DNA of 64,000 nt from Deefgea rivuli DSM 18356 (GCF_000620145.1 NZ_JHVM01000012.1:1-64000); one strand, 5' to 3'; positions 30,520 through 38,994 are shown, counted from the first letter of the stretch. Notes: generated by a model from the letters alone, not told the origin. A program made the numbers and translations.

Positions 30520-31575
30520 TTACCATAGGCAAAGCTGTTCCGGCTTGATGGCGGATTCATGAAAGCGTACGCCCAGTCCCAGTAAGCGGACTGCTTGTGC
30601 GCTGCGTTTGAGGCCTTGCTCTAGCAAATGCGTATAAATTGCTAGGTTGGGCGCAGTACACAGGCATTCCACCGTCGTTTGTGTGAAGTCGGCGAATTTG
30701 ATTTTGATAAAGGCTTTATGCGCGCGTTCATTTTGAACGCGTTGCATGCGGCGGTGCCAATCGTCAAACAGTTCGGGCAGCGCGTTCTGACAATCCGTAC
30801 TTGATGTTAAATCATGCGCGTAGGTATTTTCGACGGAGAGAGATTTTCGGCGCTCGGCGCTGGCGACAGGGCGATGATCGATGCCTTGTGCTTGTTCAAA
30901 TAATTGCGTGCCGAGCCGACCGAATTCGGCGATTAGCTTTTCGAGCGGCCAAGCATGAATATCCGCACAGCTATGTATGCCGCGCTGAGCCAATCGTTTC
31001 GCTGTTACCTTGCCAATACCCCATAGTTTGCGCGTTGGCAATTCGGGCATGAAATCAGCAATGTCTTGCGGCCGAATGACAAACTGCCCATTCGGTTTGC
31101 GCCAATCGCTGGCGATTTTAGCGAGCAATTTATTTGGCGCAATGCCGGCGCTGGCGGTAATGCCGATGTCGCGCTCAATCCGCGCGCGAATTTCTTGTGC
31201 CATTCGCGAAGCGCTACCTTCGCAATGCGGCTGGCCGCTCACATCCAGATACGCTTCATCCAGCGACAGTGGTTCGATCAAATCGGCGTAATCAGCAAAA
31301 ATCGCGCGCATCGCCATCGATGCCGCTTTGTAGCGCGCAAAATCGGGCGGTACGATGATGAGATCGCGGCACAATTGCTGGGCGCGAAAAGTCGACATCG
31401 CCGAGCGAATACCTAATTTGCGTGCTGGATAATTGCACGTTGCAATCACGCCGCGCCGATCTGCTGCGCCACCGACTGCCAAAGGCAGCTCGCGCCATTC
31501 GGGACGGTCGCGCATTTCAACGGCGGCATAAAAACAATCGCAGTCGATATGGATGATTTTTCGCTGAATAAGCAC
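30520..31575 (-). CDS. dinB: DNA polymerase IV (Y family)
   Basis: A Y-family translesion polymerase of about 351 residues. Catalytic motifs are IIHIDCDCFYAAVEMRD at the N-terminus and the SLDEAYLDVS motif near residue 100. The thumb helix-hairpin-helix region, LPTRKLWGIGKVTAKRLAQRGI, is followed by a little finger domain. It lacks the usual C-terminal beta-clamp motif of the form QLxLF; the end is KPEQLCLW, which may be a variant of it. The start is uncertain: GTG 31575 is taken, TTG 31593 is also possible, and neither has a good ribosome binding site. No LexA-like box was recognised upstream. Confidence 0.93.
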   Translation of the reverse strand: MLIQRKIIHIDCDCFYAAVEMRDRPEWRELPLAVGGAADRRGVIATCNYPARKLGIRSAMSTFRAQQLCRDLIIVPPDFARYKAASMAMRAIFADYADLIEPLSLDEAYLDVSGQPHCEGSASRMAQEIRARIERDIGITASAGIAPNKLLAKIASDWRKPNGQFVIRPQDIADFMPELPTRKLWGIGKVTAKRLAQRGIHSCADIHAWPLEKLIAEFGRLGTQLFEQAQGIDHRPVASAERRKSLSVENTYAHDLTSSTDCQNALPELFDDWHRRMQRVQNERAHKAFIKIKFADFTQTTVECLCTAPNLAIYTHLLEQGLKRSAQAVRLLGLGVRFHESAIKPEQLCLW

Positions 31576-31802
31576 GCGGATCTGGCCGAGCAAATAAATG
31601 TTATTGTACGTTCGTTCTATTTGAAAGTCAGGGTTTTCTGCGCATATCGTATCTGAACGGTGAGGCTGTTTTGGATTTTGTTTAGGTATTGCTTAGGGGG
31701 CTTTAATCAATAAGGGCTGGCGCTAAATACATCTAATATTGATTCGAAGATTGAATTCACCCTCGCTGTGACACGAGGGTGATGAGGCTGAGACGAGGGT
31801 AT

Positions 31803-32048
31803 TTAGCGGCAATAGCTGGCCATAGAATAACCGCGCTGTTCGGGATATTTTCGCCCTCCCGGTGCGCACGTTTTGAGTACGATATCACCGGTATCGCAGC
31901 GTCGTGACATCGTGACGCGCTGGCCGATGGTGAGTTTTTTACGTTTATTGTTGTAGGCGTTAAGGATGGAATCGTAAGTGCCGGTGGCAACGGCGCGTTC
32001 AGTGCCGTGGATGGAAATAAGCTTCAGAATGTAATTGTGCTCGGTCAT
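31803..32048 (-). CDS. Small hypothetical protein
   Basis: An 81-residue basic protein I do not recognise. ATG 32048 is preceded by TTGGAGTCCTC, a well-spaced Shine-Dalgarno sequence, which supports it as a real gene. The sequence has no signal peptide or membrane segment. It holds three cysteines in the C-terminal half (CDTGDIVLKTC and the final SYCR). A MITE-like element begins 73 bases upstream of its start. The long gene-free DNA on both sides also favours a real small gene. Confidence 0.6.
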   Translation of the reverse strand: MTEHNYILKLISIHGTERAVATGTYDSILNAYNNKRKKLTIGQRVTMSRRCDTGDIVLKTCAPGGRKYPEQRGYSMASYCR

Positions 32049-32120
32049 GAGGACTCCAATTTACAGCTTATTGAAGCGCATTTGCGTCGCAATTCACAGC
32101 GACATTCGCGCTTAAGAGGA

Positions 32121-32391
32121 CTAGGTTCTGTTAATGTTTGTTTTACGATCGCGCTGGTGCGTTTTTCGCGGGGAATCAAGGCGTTTCGTGCGATGCATAG
32201 CCCGCTATGCAAGTACGGAACAACATAGAGTCGCTGCGAAAACCGCCCAGCCCTTCGGGTTTGGCTGTTTTTGGCCTGACCCTGCGTTACAAAACGCTGG
32301 CATAGAGTGACTATGCTACGCGTCTTGTGCCTTGCTTCAGGCCAAAATCAGCTCAAACGCGATTCGCAAAACAAACGTTAACAGAACCTAG
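32121..32391. mobile_element. MITE-like element, copy 1 (271 bp)
   Basis: The ends are inverted repeats of about 33 bp: ctaggttctgttaatgtttg on the left, and the complement of acaaacgttaacagaaccta on the right. CTAG stands at both outer edges. The interior has no transposase gene. A second copy at 47060-47332 is in the opposite orientation and shares the interior GGCCTGA...GGCCAAAA blocks. CTAG flanks are typical of many IS5-group insertions, so an IS5-type transposase encoded elsewhere may move it (inference). Confidence 0.85.
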
Positions 32392-32483
32392 TATCCGATT
32401 ATATTTTTACGGTTTTGTTGCAGTTAAGTAAAACTTGCAGGCTGTTGTTTTTCGGTCTTGTACCGATTATTTCGAGGTGATTG

Positions 32484-33086
32484 ATGCGCTTTATTTGCGG
32501 GCTTTTGGTTTTGTTGATGTTGTCTGCATGTGGCCGTAGCCAATTGCAGCCGTTGCCTAAAGAAGCCGTTATTTTGGCATTTGGCGATAGCTTGACTCAC
32601 GGCACGGGGGCGGCGGCAGGTGAGGATTATCCGGCGCAATTGAGCCGAATAATCGGTCATCCGGTTGTGAATGCGGGCGTTCCGGGTGAAACATCAGCGC
32701 AAGGCCGAGCGCGCTTGGTGGCGACGTTGGATGAAACTCAGCCCAAGCTGGTGCTGCTCGGCCTGGGTGGTAATGATTTTTTGCAACGCTTGCCGCAGGA
32801 AGAAACCGAAGCCAATTTGACGGCAATGTTGGTGGAATTAAAAAATCGAAAAATTCCGGTGATCTTGCTCGCAGTGCCTAAAATCAGTTTGCCGCCGCAG
32901 CCGCATCCGGTGTTTGCTGAGGTCGCGCAGCAGGCGGACGTGCCGCTGCTGGAGGATGAATGGACAGATATTTTGCGTAAAGGCAGTTTGAAATCTGATC
33001 CGGTGCATCCGAATGCCGCAGGCTATGCGCAATTTGCGCAGACAATGGCCGACTTTCTAAAAGCACACGGCGCGATTCGTGATTGA
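32484..33086 (+). CDS. SGNH-family arylesterase / lysophospholipase TesA-like lipoprotein
   Basis: A 200-residue GDSL/SGNH hydrolase. Block I is ILAFGDSLTHGTGA with the catalytic serine, block III LGLGGNDFLQ with the conserved Gly and Asn, and block V DPVHPNAAGYAQFA with the Asp and His. The N-terminus has a lipobox, LMLSACG, so the protein is probably a lipoprotein in the cell envelope. ATG 32484 follows GAGGTGA; an upstream TTG adds one residue. The E. coli homologue TesA is a thioesterase and protease I of the periplasm, soluble rather than a lipoprotein. Confidence 0.9.
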   Translation: MRFICGLLVLLMLSACGRSQLQPLPKEAVILAFGDSLTHGTGAAAGEDYPAQLSRIIGHPVVNAGVPGETSAQGRARLVATLDETQPKLVLLGLGGNDFLQRLPQEETEANLTAMLVELKNRKIPVILLAVPKISLPPQPHPVFAEVAQQADVPLLEDEWTDILRKGSLKSDPVHPNAAGYAQFAQTMADFLKAHGAIRD

Positions 33087-33106
33087 AAGCAAAACCTAAA
33101 ACTTGA

Positions 33107-33219
33107 GTCCACGAAAAGCACGAAAAGCACGAAAAGCACGAAAAAATACCAAGCGAAATTAGCGATAATTTGATCCAGATTTTTTGCTGTTTTCGTGTGT
33201 TTTCGTGCCTTTCGTGGAC
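33107..33219. repeat. CACGAAA inverted repeat pair 1
   Basis: Left arm gtccacgaaaagcacgaaaa with two more CACGAAAA units (33109-33146), right arm tttcgtgcctttcgtggac (about 33201-33219). The arms can pair over a ~45-bp loop. It lies between the arylesterase and the amylase genes. Confidence 0.7.
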
Positions 33220-33261
33220 AAAATGTTGTTGACCTTCTTTACCCAACTCTGTGAGCCAGCT

Positions 33262-34752
33262 ATGACCGTTACGCCGCTTGATGATTTAACTCGCCAACGT
33301 GCCAGCCAGATTATTTATCAAATTTTCCCCGAGCGCTTTGCGATTGGTGGTGGCTTAAATAGTGCAGAAAAACTTGCCAGCGCCGCTTATGAGGTGCCGG
33401 AGGCGGCGAAATGTGATTGGGATGCAACGACGCTGAATCAGCCTTGGGGCAAGCAATTTTTTGGCGGTGATTTGGACGGCATTAGCGATAAAATCGTGTA
33501 TTTAACTGATCTTGGCGTTACTGGTGTGTATTTAACGCCAGTGTTTAGTGCACCGAGTAATCATAAATACGATGCGACGGATTTTTTCACCATTGATGCA
33601 ATGTTTGGCGGCGAAGCGGCGTTGCTGCGCTTAATCGAAACGCTGCATCAAAATGAGATGAGTTTGACGCTCGACGCAGTACTCAATCACGTTTCCGAAT
33701 TTCACCCGTGGTTTTTGGCGGCACTTGCGGGCGACGCAGAAAAACGCGATTGGTTTACGTTTCGGGACGATGGCAGCTATTTGTGCTGGCAAGATTATGG
33801 CTTGATGCCGGAGCTGAATTTGTCCAATCCAGCGGTACGCGATGTACTGTACGCCAAGCCAAAAAGTTTGGTGCAGCATTGGCTAGCTAGGGGTATCAAC
33901 AGCTGGCGCTTTGATGTCGCGCAGGACGTCGGTATACCCATCGCACAAGAAATGGCGCAGATTATTGGCGAAGCTTATCCACAGGCAGGATTACTCGGTG
34001 AGTTGAACGGTTTTTCGGGAAGCTGGTTTCAGGCCGGTGGCGGTTTTAGCGGCATGATGAATTACTGGTATCGCACGGCAATTCTGGCGTGGTTGGCCGG
34101 TGAAATCGATGCGGTGCAAATGAATGCGGCGATCCGCGACGCGCGCGCAGCGTATGGGCTGAAAGGCTTGCTGTGCTCGTGGAATATGCTGTCTAGCCAC
34201 GATACGCCACGGCTGATTACTACGGTGGGCAATGTCGCGGATGCGCAGTTGGCGTTGGCGATGCAATTCACGCTGCCGGGGATTCCGCTCTTGTATTACG
34301 GCGAAGAAATTGGCATGGAAGGCGGTGCCGATCCTGATTGCCGCCGCCCTATGCGTTGGAATGAAGCCGAGTGGAATCACGGCCAACGGGCGTGGGTGAA
34401 GCAATTGATTTCAATTCGGCAGAATAATACGGCACTACAGTATGGCGATGTAACTGTTTTTGGTGATAGGCTGGCGGGCAATACCCTGATTTATCTGCGC
34501 GCCACCGAAGTGCCCGGCGAAGCTGCTTTGGTGATCGTGAATTTGAGCGATGCACTACTGAGCGCCAAATTGCTGATCCCGTATTCACACTGGTACGACG
34601 GCGTGCCGTTGCGCGATGCTCTCGGCGCTGCGCCGGATACCAAGCTGCAAGCGGGCAGCGTACAGCTGGAAATCGCGGCGCGCTCGGTGGCGATTTATGA
34701 GGCGTTCGAGCCGTATCAAAACTACACCTTCTTTAAACCGCGCAATCGTTGA
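33262..34752 (+). CDS. GH13 alpha-amylase family glycosidase (cyclomaltodextrinase/neopullulanase-like)
   Basis: A 496-residue glycoside hydrolase family 13 enzyme. The four conserved regions are visible: DAVLNH at 138-143, the nucleophile Asp218 in INSWRFDVAQD, the acid/base Glu247 in LLGELNG, and Asp314 in SSHDTPR. The first 50 residues include RASQIIYQIFPERFA, the usual start of cyclomaltodextrinase-like enzymes, but no CBM34 domain. No signal peptide is present, so it is probably cytoplasmic and handles maltodextrins. ATG 33262 is chosen; the frame extends to 33184 but that part runs through repeat DNA. The Shine-Dalgarno sequence is weak. The exact substrate is not predictable. Confidence 0.9.
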   Translation: MTVTPLDDLTRQRASQIIYQIFPERFAIGGGLNSAEKLASAAYEVPEAAKCDWDATTLNQPWGKQFFGGDLDGISDKIVYLTDLGVTGVYLTPVFSAPSNHKYDATDFFTIDAMFGGEAALLRLIETLHQNEMSLTLDAVLNHVSEFHPWFLAALAGDAEKRDWFTFRDDGSYLCWQDYGLMPELNLSNPAVRDVLYAKPKSLVQHWLARGINSWRFDVAQDVGIPIAQEMAQIIGEAYPQAGLLGELNGFSGSWFQAGGGFSGMMNYWYRTAILAWLAGEIDAVQMNAAIRDARAAYGLKGLLCSWNMLSSHDTPRLITTVGNVADAQLALAMQFTLPGIPLLYYGEEIGMEGGADPDCRRPMRWNEAEWNHGQRAWVKQLISIRQNNTALQYGDVTVFGDRLAGNTLIYLRATEVPGEAALVIVNLSDALLSAKLLIPYSHWYDGVPLRDALGAAPDTKLQAGSVQLEIAARSVAIYEAFEPYQNYTFFKPRNR

Positions 34753-34760
34753 AGGTCAAA

Positions 34761-34870
34761 GATCACGAAAGACACGAAAAAAAGACGAAATAAAATTGGT
34801 GATGTGTTTCAAAATTTTTTCGTTGATATAAGCAACGCCGCTTTAGATTCTGTTCGTGTATTTCGTGACC
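34761..34870. repeat. CACGAAA inverted repeat pair 2
   Basis: Left arm gatcacgaaagacacgaaaa (34761-34780), right arm gttcgtgtatttcgtgacc (34852-34870). Same family as 33107-33219. It directly follows the amylase stop codon and may act as its transcript end. Confidence 0.65.
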
Positions 34871-34948
34871 CCAATATTTTTTGCTGAAAACGCTTGCCAA
34901 GCCTAATGAATTCAGGAATAATCCGCCTCCTACACAGAACACACTCAT

Positions 34949-35033
34949 GCCCGGGTGGCGGAATTGGTAGACGCAGCGGACTCAAAATCCGCCGCCGAAA
35001 GGTGTGCCGGTTCGAGTCCGGCCCCGGGCACCA
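34949..35033 (+). tRNA. tRNA-Leu (anticodon CAA)
   Basis: An 85-base tRNA including an encoded CCA end. The acceptor stem is GCCCGGG with CCCGGGC. The anticodon loop ctcaaaa sits between GCGGA and TCCGC, giving anticodon CAA for UUG codons. A long variable arm (GCCGCCGAAAGGTGT region) and the T arm GCCGG-TTCGAGT-CCGGC are present, as expected for leucine tRNA. A terminator follows at once. It is a single tRNA gene. Confidence 0.96.
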
Positions 35034-35036
35034 AGA

Positions 35037-35072
35037 TTAAAAAAAGCCGATCAGCAATGATCGGCTTTTTTG
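35037..35072 (+). terminator. Terminator after tRNA-Leu
   Basis: Stem aaaaagccgatca with tgatcggcttttt closes a GCAA loop and ends in a T run. It is 8 bases after the tRNA 3' end. The symmetric A and T tracts could also serve the convergent VOC gene. Confidence 0.9.
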
Positions 35073-35103
35073 CGTCTGGTCGCTGCGTTCAAGCGGCGTG
35101 GAA

Positions 35104-35523
35104 TTAAACAATTAAGTTGTCATCCTCATCAAACACCCAGCCATCTTCGTATAAAACTTCAAATAAATGCCCATTCGGGTCGCGAAAATAACCCGCGATG
35201 CCCCAAGCATTGCGCGTCGCGGGTTTCACAATGGTCGCGCCAAGCGTGGCGGCTTTGTCGAGGATACGCGGCACATCGGCGGGATCGCGCGCAATATAGG
35301 CCAGCGCAAAGCCAGAAAAACCGCCATCTTGGCTGATGGGCAATTGCACGTCTTGTGCAAAAGCCGTGCGTGATTGAATGCCAAGCACAACGCCGCCCAA
35401 ATCAAATTTCACAAATTGCGCATGGCTCGATGCAGCTTTTGGCCAGCCGAGTGCTTCGTAAAAAGCCATCGATTGGGCGAGATCGTCGACGCCGAGCAGA
35501 ATTAAATTAAGGCGTTGGCGCAT
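35104..35523 (-). CDS. VOC family protein (glyoxalase/bleomycin-resistance fold)
   Basis: A 139-residue vicinal-oxygen-chelate protein. It has the paired beta-alpha-beta-beta-beta modules: LNLILLGVDDLAQSMAFYEALGW at residues 5-27, and DPADVPRILDKAATLGATIVKPA, ending with GIAGYFRDPNGHLFEVLYED. The glutamate in FEVLY is a usual metal ligand, but the first-module histidine is absent, so catalysis is uncertain. ATG 35523. A decayed relative of its first 40 codons lies at 37058-37168. Function is unknown beyond the fold. Confidence 0.85.
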   Translation of the reverse strand: MRQRLNLILLGVDDLAQSMAFYEALGWPKAASSHAQFVKFDLGGVVLGIQSRTAFAQDVQLPISQDGGFSGFALAYIARDPADVPRILDKAATLGATIVKPATRNAWGIAGYFRDPNGHLFEVLYEDGWVFDEDDNLIV

Positions 35524-35730
35524 GGTGTGGGCTTGAGTGAATGTGGAGATGGCGATTGTTTCTGCTGAACGTTAGCATGTCAATTTTCTGACAACAAATC
35601 AGCATGACATTGACAGCTCATTCGCTGCTATGGCATTTCAATCCTGAGAAATGCCGCTTTATCGCAGCGTCATTTTGCGGCAGCCAAAGCCGCTTATGCT
35701 TGAGCCTCATTTTTAAGGGGCTTGCGCATC

Positions 35731-36237
35731 ATGGATCAAATTCTGCGTCATACACCGCTGTGGGTTTGGGGAGTTTTGTTGTTATTGCTGGTGCTGGGTT
35801 GGCGTGCACGGCAAGATAGGGAGTTGTCGCTTAATCAAACGCTGATCTTGCCTTTGGTGATTTTGGTGCTGACGACAAAAAGCCTGCTTGGTCATTTTAG
35901 CCAGCCTACAGTTTGGCTGGTTTGGGGTGTCGGGCTGGCACTGGCGCTACTGGGGATGGCACTGCTTGGGGTATCGGAACGGATGCGATTTAATCCGCAG
36001 CAGAAAACGCTGTACATCGCCGGTAGTTGGCTGCCGATGGCGCTGATGCTGGGGGTTTTTATCAGTAAATATTGCTTTGAAGTAGCGCTGGCGGTGAATC
36101 CACAGTGGGCGACGCAAATGAGCTTTGCCTTCCTCATCGCGCTGACTTATGGCGTTTTTAATGGCCTGATGTTTCGAAACCTATTACAGGTGTTTTTGCA
36201 GCGCCGCTCTGCGCAGTTGGCCGTGCAATCATGCTAA
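35731..36237 (+). CDS. Hypothetical multi-pass membrane protein (DUF6622-like)
   Basis: A 168-residue protein with about five hydrophobic segments (near residues 10-24, 37-52, 60-80, 97-112 and 131-150). The sequence MDQILRHTPLWVWGVLLLLLVLG and later RMRFNPQQKTLYIAGSWLPMALMLGVF resembles an uncharacterised proteobacterial membrane family, placed from memory near DUF6622. AAGGGG lies 10 bases before ATG 35731; an upstream TTG would add three residues. No function can be given. Confidence 0.7.
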   Translation: MDQILRHTPLWVWGVLLLLLVLGWRARQDRELSLNQTLILPLVILVLTTKSLLGHFSQPTVWLVWGVGLALALLGMALLGVSERMRFNPQQKTLYIAGSWLPMALMLGVFISKYCFEVALAVNPQWATQMSFAFLIALTYGVFNGLMFRNLLQVFLQRRSAQLAVQSC

Positions 36238-36285
36238 GCGATAGCGTTTGCAAGATAAGTTGTAGGTTGATTTGAAATAATACCA

Positions 36286-36320
36286 AACAACAAGCCGATC
36301 TTTGTCATCGGCTTTTTGTT
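36286..36320. terminator. Bidirectional terminator after the membrane protein gene
   Basis: A stem aagccgat with atcggctt, extended by AAACAA/TTGTTT, closes a 7-base loop and is followed by T-rich sequence. It lies between two convergent genes, the membrane protein and the GNAT acetyltransferase. Confidence 0.75.
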
Positions 36321-36335
36321 TGGAAGAGTCGTTTT

Positions 36336-36938
36336 TTATTCTGCGAATGCTGCAGCTTGAGCGTTTGCTTTTGATTGACTTGTTGGTTCTGGAATCAATG
36401 AATAAACCGCCGCAGTATGCGCGACGCCATTCAGAATTAAGCGATTTCGCGCCAAACATTCAAATTGCGCACCGGACTTTTTGGCGGCTGCATTGCTGGC
36501 GGTGTTGCTGTCGATGGCCACAATTTCAATCCGCAATAAATCCAACTCTTGAAAACCAAATTGGCTGATCATTTGAATCGCTTGTGTGGCAATCCCTTGG
36601 CGCTGCCGAGATTCACGTACCCAATAGCCAAGGTTGGCCGAGCTGCGGTTGTGGCGGATGATTTCATTCAAACCGACACCACCGATGAGTTCGCGACCAT
36701 CGGCAGAGAAGATTCCTAGGCTATATGCGGAGCCTGTGGTACGTGTTTGCTCGCAATGCGCAAACCAGCCTAGTGCATCCTGCTCTGAAAATTCAGCGTG
36801 ACACCATGGCAACCAGCGGCCAAGCGACATCATCGATTCATGGACTGCGGCGACAAAATCCGCAGCATCGCTAGCAATAAAAGGGCGGATTATTAGATTG
36901 GCTTGTTGTAAGAGGATGGACATGGGGGGTTTGTGCAT
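36336..36938 (-). CDS. GNAT family N-acetyltransferase (RimJ/RimL-like)
   Basis: A 200-residue GNAT protein of the RimJ/RimL group. The acetyl-CoA-binding signature is ESRQRQGIATQAIQMISQFGF (Q/RxxGxG/A type), about residues 109-129. Before it is GELIGGVGLNEI-like sequence, and NLGYWV is the conserved beta4 strand. After it comes RIEIVAIDSNTASNAAAKKSGAQFE, typical of RimL relatives. The substrate could be a ribosomal protein N-terminus or a small amine. ATG 36938 or the Met at residue 6 are both possible starts. Confidence 0.85.
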   Translation of the reverse strand: MHKPPMSILLQQANLIIRPFIASDAADFVAAVHESMMSLGRWLPWCHAEFSEQDALGWFAHCEQTRTTGSAYSLGIFSADGRELIGGVGLNEIIRHNRSSANLGYWVRESRQRQGIATQAIQMISQFGFQELDLLRIEIVAIDSNTASNAAAKKSGAQFECLARNRLILNGVAHTAAVYSLIPEPTSQSKANAQAAAFAE

Positions 36939-37057
36939 GGGTAAAAAAATATCTTAACCGTTGCGCTTACTACTTGGCTAATTGAACTCGTAATCTACTG
37001 CTTTTGATGGCAAAGATGCCCAGAAAGCTTGGGCTGTAGTCGCCTGCAACGTCAGCG

Positions 37058-37168
37058 ACTCAAATCAAACTTCACAAATCGCGCGTGGCTAGAGGCGGCT
37101 TTTTACCTGCCGAGCGCATCATAAAACATCGTCGATAGGGCTGCATAATTGAGATGCTGGCGTAATGA
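37058..37168 (-). pseudogene. Remnant of a VOC gene (partial duplicate of 35104-35523)
   Basis: Read on the minus strand, this stretch matches the first 40 codons of the VOC gene 1.5 kb away. It keeps MFYDALG, then a stop, then KAASSHARFVKFDL, against FYEALGWPKAASSHAQFVKFDL in the intact gene. The start codon is lost, about 10 codons in the LILLGVDD region are missing and TGG has become TAA-type sequence. It is a decayed fragment of a duplicate. Confidence 0.8.
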
Positions 37169-37200
37169 GTGTGGCTGTTGTGGCTGAAATTGTGAGCGGT

Positions 37201-37926
37201 TTACTCCGGCGGCGCGCTGCTGAGTAATAATTCTTTTTCAGCTTTGGCGCGCAATTTGATCAACTCGCCGGAGGCGGCCATTTTTTTGATAATGGCGCTG
37301 AGGATGGGTGCTAAGTCACGATGGTTTTGGTGCAGGTAGTGATGCAGTGGCTCGCGACTAAGTTCGACTTTTTCAATTTCTTTGAGGCCCAATTTGTCGA
37401 TATAAAAATCAGTCGAGCTGTCGTTATTCACAATCACGTCAAAGCGATTGGCCTCCAGCATTTTGACGAGCGATTTGGATGAATGAGTGGCGCTGGCTTT
37501 GGGAAAGTGCTTCACCATGTCGGAAGGCGATTTCAACCCTTTAACATAGCCGATGCTGTAATTCTTCAAATCACTCTTACTTTTGATATTGGCGCGCAGG
37601 CTTTTTTTGTAATACGCGGAAATGGAAAGGGCATCAATCGCGGGGTCGATTCGAATCAGATTGGGGTGTTGCTCGCCATAGCTGTCCACGCGAGCGACCT
37701 CGCCGTCGATATGGCCCATATCCGCTTCCGCGCTACTGCGGAGCCCGGGCAGCGTCACCAAGATCATCGGTATTCCAGCCTGCCGATAGACTTCAGTCAG
37801 AATGCTTGCATCAATCACGCTGGGCGGGCTGGCGGTGAGTACGGCGAGCTTAATGGGCTCGCGTGCGTGCGCATTCAGGCTAGCCAATGTCAGTATGAGG
37901 CCGATGTATTTGATGAGGGATTTCAT
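37201..37926 (-). CDS. Periplasmic substrate-binding-like protein (type 2, SBP_bac_3-like)
   Basis: A 241-residue protein with a signal peptide, MKSLIKYIGLILTLASLNAHA (cleavage near residue 21). The mature part resembles amino-acid ABC transporter binding proteins: IKLAVLTASPPSVIDASILTEVYRQAG, then MGHIDGEVARVD, YSIGYVKG and MLEANRFDVIVNND. No transporter genes are nearby, and such orphan proteins often act as sensory or accessory binding proteins. ATG 37926 is chosen because the signal peptide starts there. The frame runs on to 38076 without support, and no clear Shine-Dalgarno sequence was seen. Confidence 0.8.
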   Translation of the reverse strand: MKSLIKYIGLILTLASLNAHAREPIKLAVLTASPPSVIDASILTEVYRQAGIPMILVTLPGLRSSAEADMGHIDGEVARVDSYGEQHPNLIRIDPAIDALSISAYYKKSLRANIKSKSDLKNYSIGYVKGLKSPSDMVKHFPKASATHSSKSLVKMLEANRFDVIVNNDSSTDFYIDKLGLKEIEKVELSREPLHHYLHQNHRDLAPILSAIIKKMAASGELIKLRAKAEKELLLSSAPPE

Positions 37927-38123
37927 GCGGGCAATGCTGCTATTTACATTAGCGAGGAAGCGGGTTGGCAAAATTATTGTCCTCGCAGATGTATTGAATG
38001 CTTGAAGTATATGTCGTACAAATTGAACATCAAATGTTTGTTCGCCAGCCTCTCTGCGTGTCGTATTAGGCGGCATTGCGTAGTGAAATGTTGTGTTGTT
38101 CTTCGTGATGGCTTGCTACGAGA

Positions 38124-38465
38124 TTAGCCACCACCGCGTTTCACCTTAAATCCCCGCTTCGCCAATTCGGCCATCACCACATCGCGATGTTCGCCTTGAA
38201 TTTCGATTTGGCCGTCTTTCACCGTGCCGCCGGTGCCGCACAGGGTTTTGAGCTGTTTGCCGAGCGTAGTGAGCGCGGCAGCGTCGAGAATCAATCCCGT
38301 CACCACAATCACCGCTTTGCCTTTGCGCAGCTCGCGCCCAACTCGGGCGATGCCGTCGCCTGTCGGTAGCGTGGCTTTGCAGATGCAGGCCGCTTGGGGC
38401 TGGCGACATTCAGGGCACATGGTGCCGTGTTCGGTGGAGTAAATTAAGCCGCTGTTCTTACTCAT
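38124..38465 (-). CDS. yciH: SUI1/YciH family translation-initiation-like protein
   Basis: A 113-residue protein of the bacterial YciH group, homologous to eukaryotic eIF1. It has a small cysteine-bearing N-terminus ([15 protein letters not shown], residues 16-30) and the SUI1 core, with [44 protein letters not shown]. YciH is proposed to influence start-site fidelity, with limited experimental data. Its first eight bases overlap the end of the deformylase gene upstream, so the two are co-transcribed and probably coupled. Confidence 0.92.
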   Translation of the reverse strand: MSKNSGLIYSTEHGTMCPECRQPQAACICKATLPTGDGIARVGRELRKGKAVIVVTGLILDAAALTTLGKQLKTLCGTGGTVKDGQIEIQGEHRDVVMAELAKRGFKVKRGGG

Positions 38466-38994
38466 CTTGTGCTGCTTCTAGCTTTGGAAACAGCACATCG
38501 GTATAGCCAAATTGCGTCATATCGGTGATGCGTTGCGGGTAGAGCACGCCAAACAGATGGTCGCATTCATGTTGCACGACGCGGGCGTGGAAATCGCTGA
38601 CGGTGCGGTCGATGGCATTGCCAAATTGATCGAAGCCTTGATAGCGTATCTGGGTATAGCGCGGAACAACGCCACGCAAGCCGGGTATCGACAAACACCC
38701 CTCCCAGCCTGATTCTATTTCCTCATCTAATGCGGTAATCACCGGATTGATGAGAATGGTTTGCGGCACGGCATCAGCATCGGGATAGCGCTCGTTCTGT
38801 TGAAAACCAAACACCACCACTTGCAAGCTCACGCCAATCTGCGGCGCGGCAATGCCAACGCCTTGGGTGGCGATCATCGTATCGAATAAATCGACAATCA
38901 GCGCGTGTAGCTCGGGCGTATCAAATTCGGTCACCGTCTGCGCCGTCGCCAGCAGCAGCGGCTCACCCATTTTAAGTACAGGACGAATAGCCAT
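38458..38994 (-). CDS. def: Peptide deformylase
   Basis: A 178-residue metallo-enzyme that removes the formyl group from nascent proteins. All three motifs are intact: [10 protein letters not shown] at 45-54, EGCLSIPG with the metal ligand Cys100, and QHECDHLFG with His142, Glu143 and His146. The more usual QHExDHL has Ile or Cys, both known. It is not next to fmt, where the housekeeping copy usually lies, so this may be a second deformylase. It overlaps the SUI1 gene, joining two translation genes. Confidence 0.93.
   Translation of the reverse strand: MAIRPVLKMGEPLLLATAQTVTEFDTPELHALIVDLFDTMIATQGVGIAAPQIGVSLQVVVFGFQQNERYPDADAVPQTILINPVITALDEEIESGWEGCLSIPGLRGVVPRYTQIRYQGFDQFGNAIDRTVSDFHARVVQHECDHLFGVLYPQRITDMTQFGYTDVLFPKLEAAQDE

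Noticed and set aside
33109-33146. Tandem CACGAAAA units as a CRISPR or minisatellite locus
   Set aside because: Units are 9 bases long, without spacers, and form one arm of an inverted repeat found elsewhere.
37483-38127. A 214-codon open frame antisense to the periplasmic binding protein
   Set aside because: No motif and no ribosome binding site; the opposite strand has a clear signal peptide and binding-protein pattern.
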